64,000 bases of DNA from an archaeon (GCA_024275415.1 JAJRZD010000020.1:25821-89820); one strand, 5' to 3'. Numbered from the stretch's first letter, positions 53,873 to 63,849 are shown. Notes: generated by a model from the letters alone, not told the origin. Made by a program: numbers and translations.

Positions 53873-55232
53873 TGGTATCGGGGTCACATCGTTTGAGCTC
53901 ACGTTCGGGAAAATCACTCAGCAGGTTCCAGCCGATATCAAGAGTCTGATCGAATGATCTGTCTTCGAATTCTCCTTGTCCGATGAACTCTTCCTCAAAC
54001 CGATCCGCGAACCGCAGGTACTTCTGGTCACGATCAGTCAGTGCCTCCGAACCTACGACTGCTACCAAGTCTCGCAAGTCACGTCCTTCAGAGTAGGCAT
54101 AGTAGAGCTGTGCCTGAATCTCCTTATGGTCAAAGCGAGTCATTCCTTCACCGATACCTTCCTTCATGAGCCTGCTAAGAGAAGGTCCTGGGTCAATTGG
54201 GGGATAGATACCCCTGCGATGCAAACCTCGACCGACAATCATCTGACCTTCTGTAATATATCCTGAAAGGTCTGGAATAGGGTGGGTCATATCGTCTTGC
54301 GGCATGGAGAGAATCGGCATCTGCGTGATGGTTCCCTTCCTGCCATTGATACGACCTGCACGCTCGTAGATTAGACTCAAGTCGGTGTAGAGATATCCAG
54401 GATAACCTCGGCGCCCAGGAATCTCTGAGCGGGCCGCGCTAATCTCTCGCAGTGCTTCGGCATAGTTGGTCATATCTGTAAGGATGACAAGAACATGCAT
54501 ATCAGATTCGTAAGCAAGATATTCTGCTGCTGTAAGTGTCGCACGCGGTGTGATGATTCGTTCGATAGCAGGGTCATTTGCAAGATTCAGGAAGAGTGTG
54601 GTATGTTCGAGAGCTCCGGTTTCTTCGAATGAGTTGATAAAGTACTGTGCCTCTGTGGCAGTAATTCCCATCGCTCCAAAGACAATTGCAAAATCACCCT
54701 CTTCTCCGGGAATCTTAGCCTGACGGACAATCTGTGCTGCAATCCTATTGTGTGGTAGCCCTGATCCCGAGAAGATAGGGAGTTTCTGACCTCTCACGAG
54801 CGTGTTCAACCCATCGATGACTGAGAGACCAGTTTGGATTGGCTGCCGGGGATACTGCCGAGCATATGGGTTGATGGGAGAGCCGTAGATGTCCCAGTGA
54901 TCTTCGGCTGTAAGAGGAGGTCCTTTGTCGAGAGGATTGCCCGCCCCATCCAGAACACGTCCCAAGATCTCGGAAGAAACAGGAAGCTTCATCGTTTCAC
55001 CAGTGAATCGGGCAGCAGTCACCTCTGCATCGAGACCACTTGTTCCCTCAAACACTTGGATGACCGCCCTTCCACGACCCGTTTCCAAGACGGTTCCCGT
55101 CAAAAGGTCGCCATTTGGCGCTCGAATCTTTACGACCTCGTTATAGGCTACGTTGTGAGTTTGTTCAACAATTAGTAATGGACCACTGACATCGGATACC
55201 GTCCGATATTCGATAGAGGACTTGTTCGACAT
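53832..55232 (-). CDS. atpB: A-type ATP synthase subunit B
   Basis: Regulatory nucleotide-binding subunit of the A1 head, with three copies alternating with A. Features: [35 protein letters not shown] (degenerate P-loop), [29 protein letters not shown] and [15 protein letters not shown]. 466 residues, normal. It is separated from atpA by two unrelated genes, and no D subunit follows. Confidence 0.97.
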   Translation of the reverse strand: MSNKSSIEYRTVSDVSGPLLIVEQTHNVAYNEVVKIRAPNGDLLTGTVLETGRGRAVIQVFEGTSGLDAEVTAARFTGETMKLPVSSEILGRVLDGAGNPLDKGPPLTAEDHWDIYGSPINPYARQYPRQPIQTGLSVIDGLNTLVRGQKLPIFSGSGLPHNRIAAQIVRQAKIPGEEGDFAIVFGAMGITATEAQYFINSFEETGALEHTTLFLNLANDPAIERIITPRATLTAAEYLAYESDMHVLVILTDMTNYAEALREISAARSEIPGRRGYPGYLYTDLSLIYERAGRINGRKGTITQMPILSMPQDDMTHPIPDLSGYITEGQMIVGRGLHRRGIYPPIDPGPSLSRLMKEGIGEGMTRFDHKEIQAQLYYAYSEGRDLRDLVAVVGSEALTDRDQKYLRFADRFEEEFIGQGEFEDRSFDQTLDIGWNLLSDFPERELKRCDPDTIKWARERGAYRPS

Positions 55233-55329
55233 TGTAAAATCCGCCTATGAGTAGGAATACGAGTTGTAGACCGAGAATAGAGGCGTCTAGTTTTAAGACT
55301 TGCGAATTCGTGTGAAGCCCAATAGAAGG

Positions 55330-55848
55330 TCAGAGAATTGAGGAAACGTATACGAAGGAAAGCACAGCAGCAAGGATAACACCTCGCACCATCAACGAGT
55401 GCCCTCTGGACTTGAGGTCATTCGAAGTTGGATTGAAGTATAGGATTGCACCGACCACTATGCAGATTGCCATGACACCATCACCAAACAGGACTAGCAG
55501 GGACAGGAATTCACCTTCAAGCATACCGAAGAAGCTGAGGAATGCGGCCGTGGCATCTGCTTCCGTAATAGGGTCAACACCGATGAAGCCGGCCAGAAAG
55601 TTAGCTGTCATAGGTCCTGCAAAGAAAAGGAAGACTCCGAAAAGGACTAGGCTCTTGGCAGTGCCATCACTCAATCCTGTGGCATATACCATGAAACCAA
55701 GGAGAACGAGGATGAGATATCCATGCAGTGCAAATGCATATGCAATGCTGAGAAGCGTGCGAAGGGCATTAAAATATCCTGCAAGATCAGGATCGGAACT
55801 GAGTTGCAGCATCAGAATCAATGTATCTTCACGAAGCATATCCTTCAC
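55330..55848 (-). CDS. Membrane protein between ATP synthase B and UDG genes, function unknown
   Basis: A 172-residue protein with about four membrane helices (about residues 40-58, 67-90, 117-140 and 150-170). It has acidic surface loops (PITEADATAAFL). The end, IVVGAILYFNPTSNDLKSRGHSL and VRGVILAAVLSFVYV, is similar in pattern to the small protein at 5483-5734. No link to the ATP synthase is known. It is co-directional with atpA, udg and atpB, which suggests co-transcription. Confidence 0.6.
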   Translation of the reverse strand: MKDMLREDTLILMLQLSSDPDLAGYFNALRTLLSIAYAFALHGYLILVLLGFMVYATGLSDGTAKSLVLFGVFLFFAGPMTANFLAGFIGVDPITEADATAAFLSFFGMLEGEFLSLLVLFGDGVMAICIVVGAILYFNPTSNDLKSRGHSLMVRGVILAAVLSFVYVSSIL

Positions 55849-55883
55849 AGTACAATGTCAGCGCCATCCAATTTAACCGCCAC

Positions 55884-56438
55884 TTATCGTAACTCTGCCT
55901 TCAACTTTTGGAAATCCTGGTGCATGAGAGCTCGCGTCTTGGGAAATCGAAGAGCAGCAGCAGGATGATAAGTGAGAAAATAGGTCAGTCCTTTAGCCTC
56001 GTGGAATCTCCCATGAGCCTCGCTAAGACGCCACGGACCTATGACTGACGATATCGCCACACTTCCAAGAAGTACTATGATCTTGGGAGAAACGATCTCA
56101 ATTTGATTGTCAAGGAAATACATGCATTTGCCAATCTCATCTCTATGAGGGGTTCTATTCCTCGGCGGACGGGACTTTAACACGGAAGTGATGAATACTT
56201 CCTCACGTTGCAGTCCTATCTCATTCAGCATCTCTGTCAGAAGGCTACCGGATCGCCCAACGAATGGACGACCCGTCATATCCTCTTGGGCACCCGGAGC
56301 CTCACCAATGAACATGACTTTAGCATCGAGAGGACCTTCACCTGGCACTGCCTTTGTTCGGGATGTGTGCAGAGAACATCGTGTGCAGGATGCAATCTCA
56401 TCATGTAGTGCTTTCAATGCTTTTTTGCGATTCATCAT
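55884..56438 (-). CDS. Family-4 uracil-DNA glycosylase with one Fe-S cysteine replaced
   Basis: Removes uracil from DNA. The active-site motif A is GEAPGAQEDMTGRPFVGRSG and motif B is HPAA near the end. Family-4 UDGs bind 4Fe-4S through C-x2-C-x67-C-x15-C; here the spacing is exact but the third position is Ser (LKSRPPRNR). The start is the ATG at 56438, 25 bases below a TATATAAGG element (56459-56467, minus), which indicates leaderless expression; a GTG at 56453 is unlikely. Confidence 0.9.
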   Translation of the reverse strand: MMNRKKALKALHDEIASCTRCSLHTSRTKAVPGEGPLDAKVMFIGEAPGAQEDMTGRPFVGRSGSLLTEMLNEIGLQREEVFITSVLKSRPPRNRTPHRDEIGKCMYFLDNQIEIVSPKIIVLLGSVAISSVIGPWRLSEAHGRFHEAKGLTYFLTYHPAAALRFPKTRALMHQDFQKLKAELR

Positions 56439-56458
56439 ATTCAAGAAGAGCACTTCGG

Positions 56459-56467
56459 TATATAAGG
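56459..56467 (-). promoter_or_regulatory. TATA box of the uracil-DNA glycosylase gene
   Basis: Read on the minus strand, CCTTATATA lies centred 25 bases before the ATG at 56438, the classical TATA-to-start distance, so the mRNA would begin at the start codon. Confidence 0.55.
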
Positions 56468-56492
56468 CTCCATAGCATTGTGGATGTGTGCT

Positions 56493-58295
56493 TTAAGCAC
56501 TGGGGACAATTGCTCCAGCCTCATGTATCTCCTTGTATAATGCTTCGAACTCTTTCTCCATCTTGGACTCGATAGCATCCATTGTAGCGTCGTAGCTGTC
56601 CCATGGCGCAATCTTCATCCGAGCGATGTTATCGAGGCAACTGAACTCAAGGATTCGTCGCACACTGACTCCCATATTCACTGCTTCAGCCATCTTTCTT
56701 GAGAAGTTGATGATGATCCTGAGCATTCGATAGGTCTTTCTGATCGGGCAGAAAGTATCAATCTCGTGGATGGCACTTTGAGTAAGGAAGTCTTCCTTAA
56801 TCATTCGTGCAGCCTCAAGGGTAGCACGTTCCGATTCTGGTAGTGCGTCAGGACCTACAAGCTGGACAATCTCTCTAAGCTCTTGATCCTTCTGTAAGAG
56901 CGCCATTGCTTCTTTAACCAATAGTGGCCAATCTTCACCGAGCTCTTTCTTGTGCCAAGATTCCAAGTTGCCATGATAAAGCGAATAGCTGGTGAGAGCA
57001 TTGATAGCAGGGAAGAACCGCCTTGCAGCAAGGTCTTTGTCTAGTGCCCAGAACACCTTCACAATTCGCAGTGTTGCTTGCGTGACAGGCTCTGAGAAGT
57101 CACCACCAGGTGGTGAAACAGCACCACAGAGAGTAATCGAACCAGTTCGGTCCTCAGACCCAAGTGTCTTAACTCTGCCTCCACGCTCATAGAATTGAGC
57201 CAATCTTGAGCCGAGATATGCGGGATACCCTTCCTCGGAGGGAAGCTGTCCTAGACGGCCTGAAATCTCTCGCAATGCTTCTGCCCAACGAGAGGTCGAA
57301 TCAGCCATCAATGCAACATCATAGCCTTGATCCCGGAAGTACTCGGCGATGGTCACAGCCACATAGATAGATGCCTCTCGTGCAGCAACAGGCATATTGG
57401 ATGTGTTTGCAATGAGGACTGTGCGCTCCATGAGAGGTCTACCGCTCTGTGGGTCGTTAAGATGAGGCCACTCCTCAAGGGCTTCGGTCATCTCATTTCC
57501 GCGCTCGCCACATCCTACATATACAACGACTTGAGCGTCAGCCCATTTTGCAAACTGATGAAGGGTGACAGTCTTTCCAGTGCCAAATCCACCAGGAATC
57601 GCTCCCGTTCCACCTTTTGCTTGAGGCATGAATGTATCGATAACACGCTGACCGGTGATAAGCGGTATCTCAAGAGGGACACGTTCCTTGAACGGGCGTC
57701 CGACACGGACAGGAGTCTTTTGCATCATGATGACATCATGGACATCTCCATGTTCGTCCTTGACCTTACAGATTGGTTCAACAATGGTATACTCGCCTTT
57801 GGACACGATTTCGACGATCTCGCCTTGTATTCCATGAGGAATCAGTATCTTTGAAGTGATAATACCTGTTTCGGGAACTACGCCAATAACGTCACCAGGT
57901 TCGACCTTATCTCCAACCTTGACAGAAGGATTGAATTCCCATTTCTTTTCTCTATCGAGCCCCTCAATCGTCAAACCACGTGTTATGAAATCTCCAGAGA
58001 GGTTCTTGAGCCCTGGGAGAGGACGTTGAATCCCATCATATATGGAGCCAAGAAGACCAGGGCCTAGCTCTACAGACAGTGCGTCACCAGTTGAAACGAC
58101 CGGTTCCCCAGGGGACACGCCAGATGTTTCCTCATAGACCTGAGCTGTGAACTCTTCATCACCGACCTCGATCACTTCACCAATGAGTTGTTCATTTCCT
58201 ACACGGACGACTTCATACATACGCACACCTGGGATTCCTGAACATCGTACGACAGGACCGGCGATACTTTCAATTTTTCCAGTAGTTTTGGTCAT
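56493..58295 (-). CDS. atpA: A-type ATP synthase subunit A
   Basis: Catalytic subunit. The P-loop is GGFGTGKT within PGGFGTGKTVTLHQFAKW, with the archaeal insertion (about 115-185), the catalytic Glu region CGERGNEMTEALEEWP and [27 protein letters not shown] at 58295 follows GAGGAGATAA; an upstream frame to 58346 is not conserved-looking. 600 residues, normal. It ends before the UDG gene, while its upstream neighbour is subunit F. Confidence 0.97.
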   Translation of the reverse strand: MTKTTGKIESIAGPVVRCSGIPGVRMYEVVRVGNEQLIGEVIEVGDEEFTAQVYEETSGVSPGEPVVSTGDALSVELGPGLLGSIYDGIQRPLPGLKNLSGDFITRGLTIEGLDREKKWEFNPSVKVGDKVEPGDVIGVVPETGIITSKILIPHGIQGEIVEIVSKGEYTIVEPICKVKDEHGDVHDVIMMQKTPVRVGRPFKERVPLEIPLITGQRVIDTFMPQAKGGTGAIPGGFGTGKTVTLHQFAKWADAQVVVYVGCGERGNEMTEALEEWPHLNDPQSGRPLMERTVLIANTSNMPVAAREASIYVAVTIAEYFRDQGYDVALMADSTSRWAEALREISGRLGQLPSEEGYPAYLGSRLAQFYERGGRVKTLGSEDRTGSITLCGAVSPPGGDFSEPVTQATLRIVKVFWALDKDLAARRFFPAINALTSYSLYHGNLESWHKKELGEDWPLLVKEAMALLQKDQELREIVQLVGPDALPESERATLEAARMIKEDFLTQSAIHEIDTFCPIRKTYRMLRIIINFSRKMAEAVNMGVSVRRILEFSCLDNIARMKIAPWDSYDATMDAIESKMEKEFEALYKEIHEAGAIVPSA

Positions 58296-58323
58296 GACAA
58301 TTATCTCCTCTGCATTTGGGGGA

Positions 58324-58647
58324 TCACACATTGATTTCGATTCCAACGGCCCGACGTATTAGCTCTCTCAGCACAGTTTCATATGCACCAGTCGAGCCTT
58401 CTCTATCAGGGATAAGCAGAATCACAGGAACTGGAGCCTCTGAGAGCTCCAAAATGGTATCCTCCACCTGCATTGCAAGGGGCTCAGTGATGATAATCAA
58501 GCCCATTCTGGGGTCTCTGAAATAGTCAAGCAGGGCTTTTCGAATCTCATTTACATTGTTCGGAACAGAACTCTCTTGAACACCGACCATTCGGAAACCA
58601 GTGACTGTGTCACGGTCACCGATGATGGCTATCTTATCACTGACCAT
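58324..58647 (-). CDS. atpF: A-type ATP synthase subunit F
   Basis: Small central-stalk subunit with a Rossmann-like start KIAIIGDRDTVTGFRMVGVQ and GLIIITEPLA. 107 residues, typical. It is 28 bases before atpA, as in most archaeal ATP synthase operons. Subunits E, C, D, H, I and K are not in the window. Confidence 0.93.
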   Translation of the reverse strand: MVSDKIAIIGDRDTVTGFRMVGVQESSVPNNVNEIRKALLDYFRDPRMGLIIITEPLAMQVEDTILELSEAPVPVILLIPDREGSTGAYETVLRELIRRAVGIEINV

Positions 58648-58717
58648 TAGATACCACAGCCCACCAAGTTTATGATTCCAATAAAAAACATTTGCAATTT
58701 GCCTTTTGGCAGTATTT

Positions 58718-59215
58718 TTACTTGGTAAATTGCTCGATTATGTCAGTTTCTTCGATATGAGTCCAGCAATAATTGCATTTCAGCTTCATTGGTTGTTTGG
58801 ATAATACCTCATACTTGGGGGTAATTGGTTCTCGTTCCTTGTTCGTGACACATCGCACATTGGGGCATACGATGACATTGCTTATTGTCGAGGGGAGTTC
58901 GACCCTTGTCTTTTTCTCCACCTTCGAATCACGGATTGTGTTTATTGTTGCATTAGGAGCGACTAGTGCTATCTTAGCGACCTCGTTCTCAGCAAGGAAA
59001 CGATCCTCAAGCTTGACTATATCCTTTCGTTCGATTCGTGAGCTAGTTATGTTCATGGCCAGTGTCACTACAGACCCCTCGCCCCCAGTAATCCCGAGAA
59101 TTCGAAGGACATCAAGCGCATGACCAGCGGTGATATGATCGATGACAGTTCCATCTTTTATCTTGACTATGCGGATCTTTAATTCTGTTTCGTCCGGCAA
59201 AATATATACACCCAC
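58718..59215 (-). CDS. pyrI: Aspartate carbamoyltransferase regulatory subunit
   Basis: PyrI binds nucleotides and adjusts PyrB activity in pyrimidine synthesis. The start is KIKDGTVIDHITAGHALDVLRILG, seen in parts, followed by the allosteric domain; the C-terminal zinc domain has CPNVRCVTNKE and LKCNYCWTHIE (four Cys ligands, C-x5-C type). 165 residues, slightly longer than usual (about 150). PyrB is not adjacent; upstream is the divergent SRP54 gene. Confidence 0.93.
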   Translation of the reverse strand: MGVYILPDETELKIRIVKIKDGTVIDHITAGHALDVLRILGITGGEGSVVTLAMNITSSRIERKDIVKLEDRFLAENEVAKIALVAPNATINTIRDSKVEKKTRVELPSTISNVIVCPNVRCVTNKEREPITPKYEVLSKQPMKLKCNYCWTHIEETDIIEQFTK

Positions 59216-59343
59216 GGGACAGTGGGCGGAAATCAGTTCGTTTTAGACCTTCCTCTTTGACGAACAAAAACCTCGACAAGAACAAAGGCGAAGGTTGATA
59301 TGTTCAGGAGTAATCATCGGGGATGACAAGCCGGTGAGAAGAA

Positions 59344-60687
59344 TTGGTCTTAGAGGGTCTAGGAAAATCTCTGAACTCAGCACTCAAACGCCTCTTTGGC
59401 GCGAATGTGATAGATGAGGAGCTGGTAAAGGAACTCGTGAAAGATATCCAACGTGCCCTGCTGGTCGCCGATGTTGATGTTTCACTTGTGATGGCAATCA
59501 CTGAGAGAGTGCGGAAACAGGCCCTTGACGAGAACCTTCCACGAGGCGTTTCCCGCCGTGAGCATATCATCAAGGTGGTATGGGATACATTAGCCTATTT
59601 CCTAGGAGAGAAGCCAATACCTCTGACTATTCGTCCTGGAAAGCCAAACTTGATCATGATGATAGGGATACAAGGTTCAGGGAAGACAACAACAATAGGA
59701 AAGCTCGCAAGGTATTATCAAAAGAGAGGTATCAGAACAGGTGTGATATGTGCAGACAACTTCAGGCCTGGTGCATACAGTCAGCTCAAACAACTCGCTG
59801 AGAGGTCTAATATCCCATTCTATGGCGATGAGAGTGAGAAGGATGCAGTCAAGCTTGCCAAGAAAGGATACAAGGAGATGAAGAAGAAGAATATGGAATT
59901 GATTCTCCTTGACACATCAGGAAGGCATCGGGAAGAGGTAGGACTCATCAAAGAGATGAAAGATATCGCTAAAGCAGTAAAACCACATGAGATTGTCCTA
60001 GTGATTGATGGGACTCTTGGGCAACAAGCGGGAGCGCAAGCTGCTGCGTTCAAGAAAGCCACTGAGATTGGCTCAATCGTTGTCACAAAACTTGATGGCA
60101 GTGCCAAAGGTGGAGGTGCACTGTCCGCGGTTGCTGCTACTGGGGCTCCAATCAAATTCATTGGAACTGGAGAAGGAATGGATGCGATTGAGCCATTCAA
60201 TCCTACCAAGTTCGTGGGAAGGCTCTTGGGCATGTCGGATATCCGTGGCTTGATCGAGAAGGTAAAGGAAGCCCAGATAGAGATTGATGAAGACGCCACA
60301 ATGCGCCTGATGAAGGGGAAGTTCACTCTTACAGACATGATGGCACAACTAAAACAATTGAAGAAGATGGGGCCAATCGGTAAGATCCTAGAGATGATGG
60401 GAATGAAATACAAACTTCCTGAAGGTATGGCCGAGGTTCAAGAGGAGAACCTGAAACGGTTCGAGGTCATCATGAACTCGATGACCAAACAGGAACTGGA
60501 CGAACCAAAGATCATCAAGTCGTCTCGTTTGAAACGAATAGCCAGAGGATCAGGAACCTCAGAAAGAGACGTGAGAGAACTCCTCAAGCAGTATGAGATG
60601 ATGAAGAAGATGATGAAACAGATGAGCAAGTCACGTCGAAGAGGAAGAGGTGGCTTTCCAGATATCCCCGGTCTGGCAGGGATGTAG
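59344..60687 (+). CDS. srp54: Signal recognition particle protein SRP54
   Basis: GTPase that recognises signal sequences with 7S RNA. N-domain 1-85, G-domain with GIQGSGKTTTIGKLA (P-loop), DTSGRH and TKLDGSAKGGGAL, then a Met-rich M-domain (KMGPIGKILEMMGMKYKL, MMKKMMKQMSKSRRRGRGG). TTG start after GGTGAG. 447 residues, normal. Divergent from pyrI; starts a + strand run with TrmY and DRG. Confidence 0.96.
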   Translation: MVLEGLGKSLNSALKRLFGANVIDEELVKELVKDIQRALLVADVDVSLVMAITERVRKQALDENLPRGVSRREHIIKVVWDTLAYFLGEKPIPLTIRPGKPNLIMMIGIQGSGKTTTIGKLARYYQKRGIRTGVICADNFRPGAYSQLKQLAERSNIPFYGDESEKDAVKLAKKGYKEMKKKNMELILLDTSGRHREEVGLIKEMKDIAKAVKPHEIVLVIDGTLGQQAGAQAAAFKKATEIGSIVVTKLDGSAKGGGALSAVAATGAPIKFIGTGEGMDAIEPFNPTKFVGRLLGMSDIRGLIEKVKEAQIEIDEDATMRLMKGKFTLTDMMAQLKQLKKMGPIGKILEMMGMKYKLPEGMAEVQEENLKRFEVIMNSMTKQELDEPKIIKSSRLKRIARGSGTSERDVRELLKQYEMMKKMMKQMSKSRRRGRGGFPDIPGLAGM

Positions 60688-60705
60688 ACTCTAGGTGTTC
60701 GGCAG

Positions 60706-61260
60706 TTGGTTCGCACATACCTCATATTGTTCAAAGATATGCCAATCAATAGGAGTGATGTCAAGCGTGGGGAGAATCATCCGAAGGTCATCATGGCGGC
60801 ACGATGTGTCAATGTGGCTTTGTTCCTCTCCAATGCGATGCGACGAGATGTTGTACTATCGATATGCATCGGAGATGATGCTCAGTGGGAGGTAATCTCG
60901 TTCTTCGGAGAAACACTGAAAAGAGTGTCACCTGATGAGCGCTCCATCTCGTTCTTCATCCTTAAGGCAATAGACGCAGTGAATCGACTAGATGATGGTG
61001 ACACATTCACCCTTGACAACGGGATTGTCGTAGAACGAGTTGCCCCTGCAAAATTCCTAGGTCGGTGGGAGCATATCCGTATGGCAAGTGACCGTTACGG
61101 GGATGATTGGCAGGTAGAAGGACAAACAGATGTGGTCTATCTCTATGATGTGGATTCAGGGTTCACATATGATGAGAAGGATTTTGTGCTTGTCCCCAAA
61201 ACTAAAACCCCCGAACGTTTTATCCTTGACATAAATATGATATATGACCGCACAGAATGA
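60706..61260 (+). CDS. trmY: tRNA pseudouridine(54) N1-methyltransferase TrmY-like (SPOUT)
   Basis: SAM-dependent SPOUT methylase of archaeal tRNA position 54. The 184-residue product has the family features RCVNVALFLSNAMRRDVVLS, SPDERSISFFILKAI and a C-terminal knot region. TTG start after AGGTGTTC. 18 bases after srp54. It acts with the pseudouridine synthase Pus10, not seen here. Confidence 0.85.
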   Translation: MVRTYLILFKDMPINRSDVKRGENHPKVIMAARCVNVALFLSNAMRRDVVLSICIGDDAQWEVISFFGETLKRVSPDERSISFFILKAIDAVNRLDDGDTFTLDNGIVVERVAPAKFLGRWEHIRMASDRYGDDWQVEGQTDVVYLYDVDSGFTYDEKDFVLVPKTKTPERFILDINMIYDRTE

Positions 61261-61320
61261 CCTATGAAGAAATGTTCATAATGGATACATAAACAGCCCA
61301 ATAGAAAACGGTGACCTCCT

Positions 61321-62496
61321 ATGCCTACCAATGTTACTCCCGAGTTCGATAAACAGAGGCAGATATACGAGGACACAGAAGACCTTGAACAACGTATCGT
61401 AGAACTAGAAAAGCTCCTGTCCCTAGCGCCTAACCACAAGGGTGCTGAGAGAATGAGAGCCGACTATAGACGGAAGCTCGCTCAGCTCAAGGCACAATTG
61501 GAGAAAGAGAGAGAGCAGGCACGAGCACGCCGTTCAAGCGGGACTGAAGAAGGCGTCGTACGAAAGGAGGGTGCAGGACAAATCTGTCTGGTAGGAGTGA
61601 CAAACAGCGGAAAGTCCTCCCTAATCAATGCGGTCACAAACGCTGAGTTCGATGTCGGCGATTACCCGTTCACTACACCGCTTCCAACCCCGGCCATGCT
61701 GGCATTCGAAGATATCAATATCCAGCTGGTAGAGATTCCCGGGATATTTGAGGGAAGCTACGACTCCTCTATTGGCAGGCAAGCCCTCGCTGTAGTCCGC
61801 AATACAGATTGTATCGCTCTTTGTGTAGATCTTTCTCAAGACATCGATATGCAGATGAATACGATTCTCGGCGAGCTTGATAGAGCACGGATACGTCTAA
61901 ACAAGGAGAAGACCGCTGTAAGAATAGAACGGGTCGGCCTTGGAGGGCACATGATATATGGAATTCAGAATTTCGAGGGCAGCAAGGAAGAGGTAATCAA
62001 TTATCTCAAAGCTCGAAAGATCACGAACATCATCGTTCGCTTCCAGAAACGGGCGACTTTCCAACAGCTGGTCGATGCAATGGATGCAAGCGTAGCCTAT
62101 GTGCGCGCGCTCATCATTGCCACAAAAGGAGATGCGCCAGGGTCTAAGGAAAGGTTCCAAGAACTCGAAGAGAAGTACGGGGACAAGTTTGACATAATCC
62201 CAGTTTCCGCAGAGAAAGGAGAGAACCTTGATGGCATGAGCTGGGCCCTATATGACCATCTTGACATCCTCAGGGTGTACACGAAGATACCCGGACGAAA
62301 ACGTGAGGACAAACCAATCGTCCTGCCTGTCGGCTCGGTCGTCGAGGATGCTGCTGCGAAGGTGCACAAGGAACTCTTCGTTGAAAGATTCAAAGCCGCC
62401 ACCATCATCCGTGAGAATGACAAGATCAAGCGTCGGCAGGTAGGACTCAGCTATCCTCTTGAAGAAGGCGATGTGATACAACTTGCCCATCGGTAG
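61321..62496 (+). CDS. DRG-like Obg-family GTPase with TGS domain
   Basis: Translation-linked GTPase of the DRG/Rbg group. An N-terminal helix bundle precedes the G-domain: GVTNSGKSSLINAVT (P-loop), YPFTTPLPTPAML (switch I) and LVEIPGIFEG in place of the usual DxPG, then IIATKGD as the NKxD-like motif. The C-terminal TGS domain starts LRVYTKIPGRK and ends VIQLAHR. 391 residues. It has 60 bases before it with no clear promoter. The G3 Asp to Glu change is worth noting. Confidence 0.87.
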   Translation: MPTNVTPEFDKQRQIYEDTEDLEQRIVELEKLLSLAPNHKGAERMRADYRRKLAQLKAQLEKEREQARARRSSGTEEGVVRKEGAGQICLVGVTNSGKSSLINAVTNAEFDVGDYPFTTPLPTPAMLAFEDINIQLVEIPGIFEGSYDSSIGRQALAVVRNTDCIALCVDLSQDIDMQMNTILGELDRARIRLNKEKTAVRIERVGLGGHMIYGIQNFEGSKEEVINYLKARKITNIIVRFQKRATFQQLVDAMDASVAYVRALIIATKGDAPGSKERFQELEEKYGDKFDIIPVSAEKGENLDGMSWALYDHLDILRVYTKIPGRKREDKPIVLPVGSVVEDAAAKVHKELFVERFKAATIIRENDKIKRRQVGLSYPLEEGDVIQLAHR

Positions 62497-62512
62497 TAGA
62501 GAGGACACTGGG

Positions 62513-63271
62513 ATGCAAGGAGAGGATGTGCCAGATGGCTTTCCGAATCTGGTCGTAGTCCTTGTCGCTCCTGAAAATCCAGGGAATGTCGGTTTTGCTG
62601 TGCGGGCCATGGCTAACTTCGGAGTGACCCGACTCAGGATAGTGGATACTGATCCCCGAGATGACAAGTATGCCAAGATCTTCGCGGTACATGCTGTAGA
62701 CACACTTGAGAATGCAGAGATTTTCGATTCATTGGATGACGCATTAACTGATGTGGAAGCTGCATGGGGAGCAACAGCGCGCAAAGGTAGCAACCATAGT
62801 GTGACTCGGGCAACAGTGACTCTTGAAGACTTGCCCGATCCTACATCACTTCCAGCTACCGTTGCCCTCGTCTTTGGGAGGGAGTCTGTGGGATTGACCA
62901 ATGATGAGTTATCCCTTTGTGATATTGCATTCCACATCCCGACTTCAACGGTCTACAAGAGCATGAACCTTAGTCATGCTATTGCAGTGACTCTGTACGA
63001 GCTGTACAAGAACTATGCAGAGAAGCCCGAGCCACGACCTACAGATATCCGAGCGGCTACGAAACCAGAACGAGAACAGGCCGCTTTCTTCTTTGATGCT
63101 CTCATCGATAAGACCACTATCAAAGAGTTCAGAATCCCTATTGCCAAACAAGTCTTCCGTAACCTGTTACATCGTGCATTTATGACCGGTAGAGAAATCG
63201 CAACTCTTACTGGTTCCCTCCGGAAAATCCTGAAAGTTATCGAACAACATGAGAATGCTAACATGCCATGA
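62513..63271 (+). CDS. TrmJ-like SPOUT tRNA 2'-O-methyltransferase
   Basis: SPOUT methylase of the TrmJ/TrmH group, typically acting at ribose 32. N-terminal motif VVVLVAPENPGNVGFAVRAMANFG; TVALVFGRESVGLTNDEL is motif 2; the knot motif 3 is NLSHAIAVTLYEL. The C-terminal 80 residues form a helical tail, as in TrmJ. The ATG at 62513 follows GAGAGGACAC; a TTG at 62483 would overlap the DRG gene. Sequence does not separate position 32 specificity from others. Confidence 0.88.
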   Translation: MQGEDVPDGFPNLVVVLVAPENPGNVGFAVRAMANFGVTRLRIVDTDPRDDKYAKIFAVHAVDTLENAEIFDSLDDALTDVEAAWGATARKGSNHSVTRATVTLEDLPDPTSLPATVALVFGRESVGLTNDELSLCDIAFHIPTSTVYKSMNLSHAIAVTLYELYKNYAEKPEPRPTDIRAATKPEREQAAFFFDALIDKTTIKEFRIPIAKQVFRNLLHRAFMTGREIATLTGSLRKILKVIEQHENANMP

Positions 63272-63306
63272 ACGATATGGCACTCAGGGAAAACCGCCCA
63301 GAGAGA

Positions 63307-63849
63307 TTATTTCACCCCATACCCCATTTTCTTGCGTAGCTCAGGGTCAATCTTGTCGAAGACTATCTTGCAAGGAGTCGGGAACTTGGGCGCCGCCTTC
63401 TTCAATGCCTTCATCGTCTGTTTGATGTGCTGAGGGTGAGTCCTGATGGTGATGAGCGCCTGATTCCGTTTCACCCGCGCTGCTGAGCCAATCACCTTAC
63501 CCCATGCTCGACGCATCCCGTCCTGCACTCGGTCTGCACCAGCCCCTGAAATCATCTTGTTCTCTCTAAGATAATGCAGTGGTGCCACACGTATTCTCAG
63601 ATGATAATTCTTGCGCCCTACGAACTTGGTCATGTGACGGTTAGATGCAATGCGTGCCGCCTCAAGTGCCTGATGCCGGATCTGGCACCTCTCTAGACCA
63701 ATCAATGACATCTCGACGGGAAACTCGCCTCCTGTTTCTCCCATGTCAAAACTTACTATTCGACTCGCTGGTTGACGGTGGATGTACCGCCTCCTCACAA
63801 AAGGCTGACGATCGGGCTCCCTATAACAGTGTCCTGGTCTTTTTCCCAT
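63307..63849 (-). CDS. rpl10e: Large-subunit ribosomal protein uL16 (archaeal L10e)
   Basis: Binds 23S rRNA near the peptidyl transferase centre and helps A-site tRNA accommodation. Family start MGKRPGHCYREPDRQP, then ARIASNRHMTKFVGRKNYHLRI and GADRVQDGMRRAWGK. ATG at 63849 follows AGGTGATA; an upstream frame to 63858 adds three residues. 180 residues, normal. The 150 bases beyond it (to 64000) hold an AT-rich segment near 63915-63930 that may be its promoter; no other gene is seen. Confidence 0.96.
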   Translation of the reverse strand: MGKRPGHCYREPDRQPFVRRRYIHRQPASRIVSFDMGETGGEFPVEMSLIGLERCQIRHQALEAARIASNRHMTKFVGRKNYHLRIRVAPLHYLRENKMISGAGADRVQDGMRRAWGKVIGSAARVKRNQALITIRTHPQHIKQTMKALKKAAPKFPTPCKIVFDKIDPELRKKMGYGVK

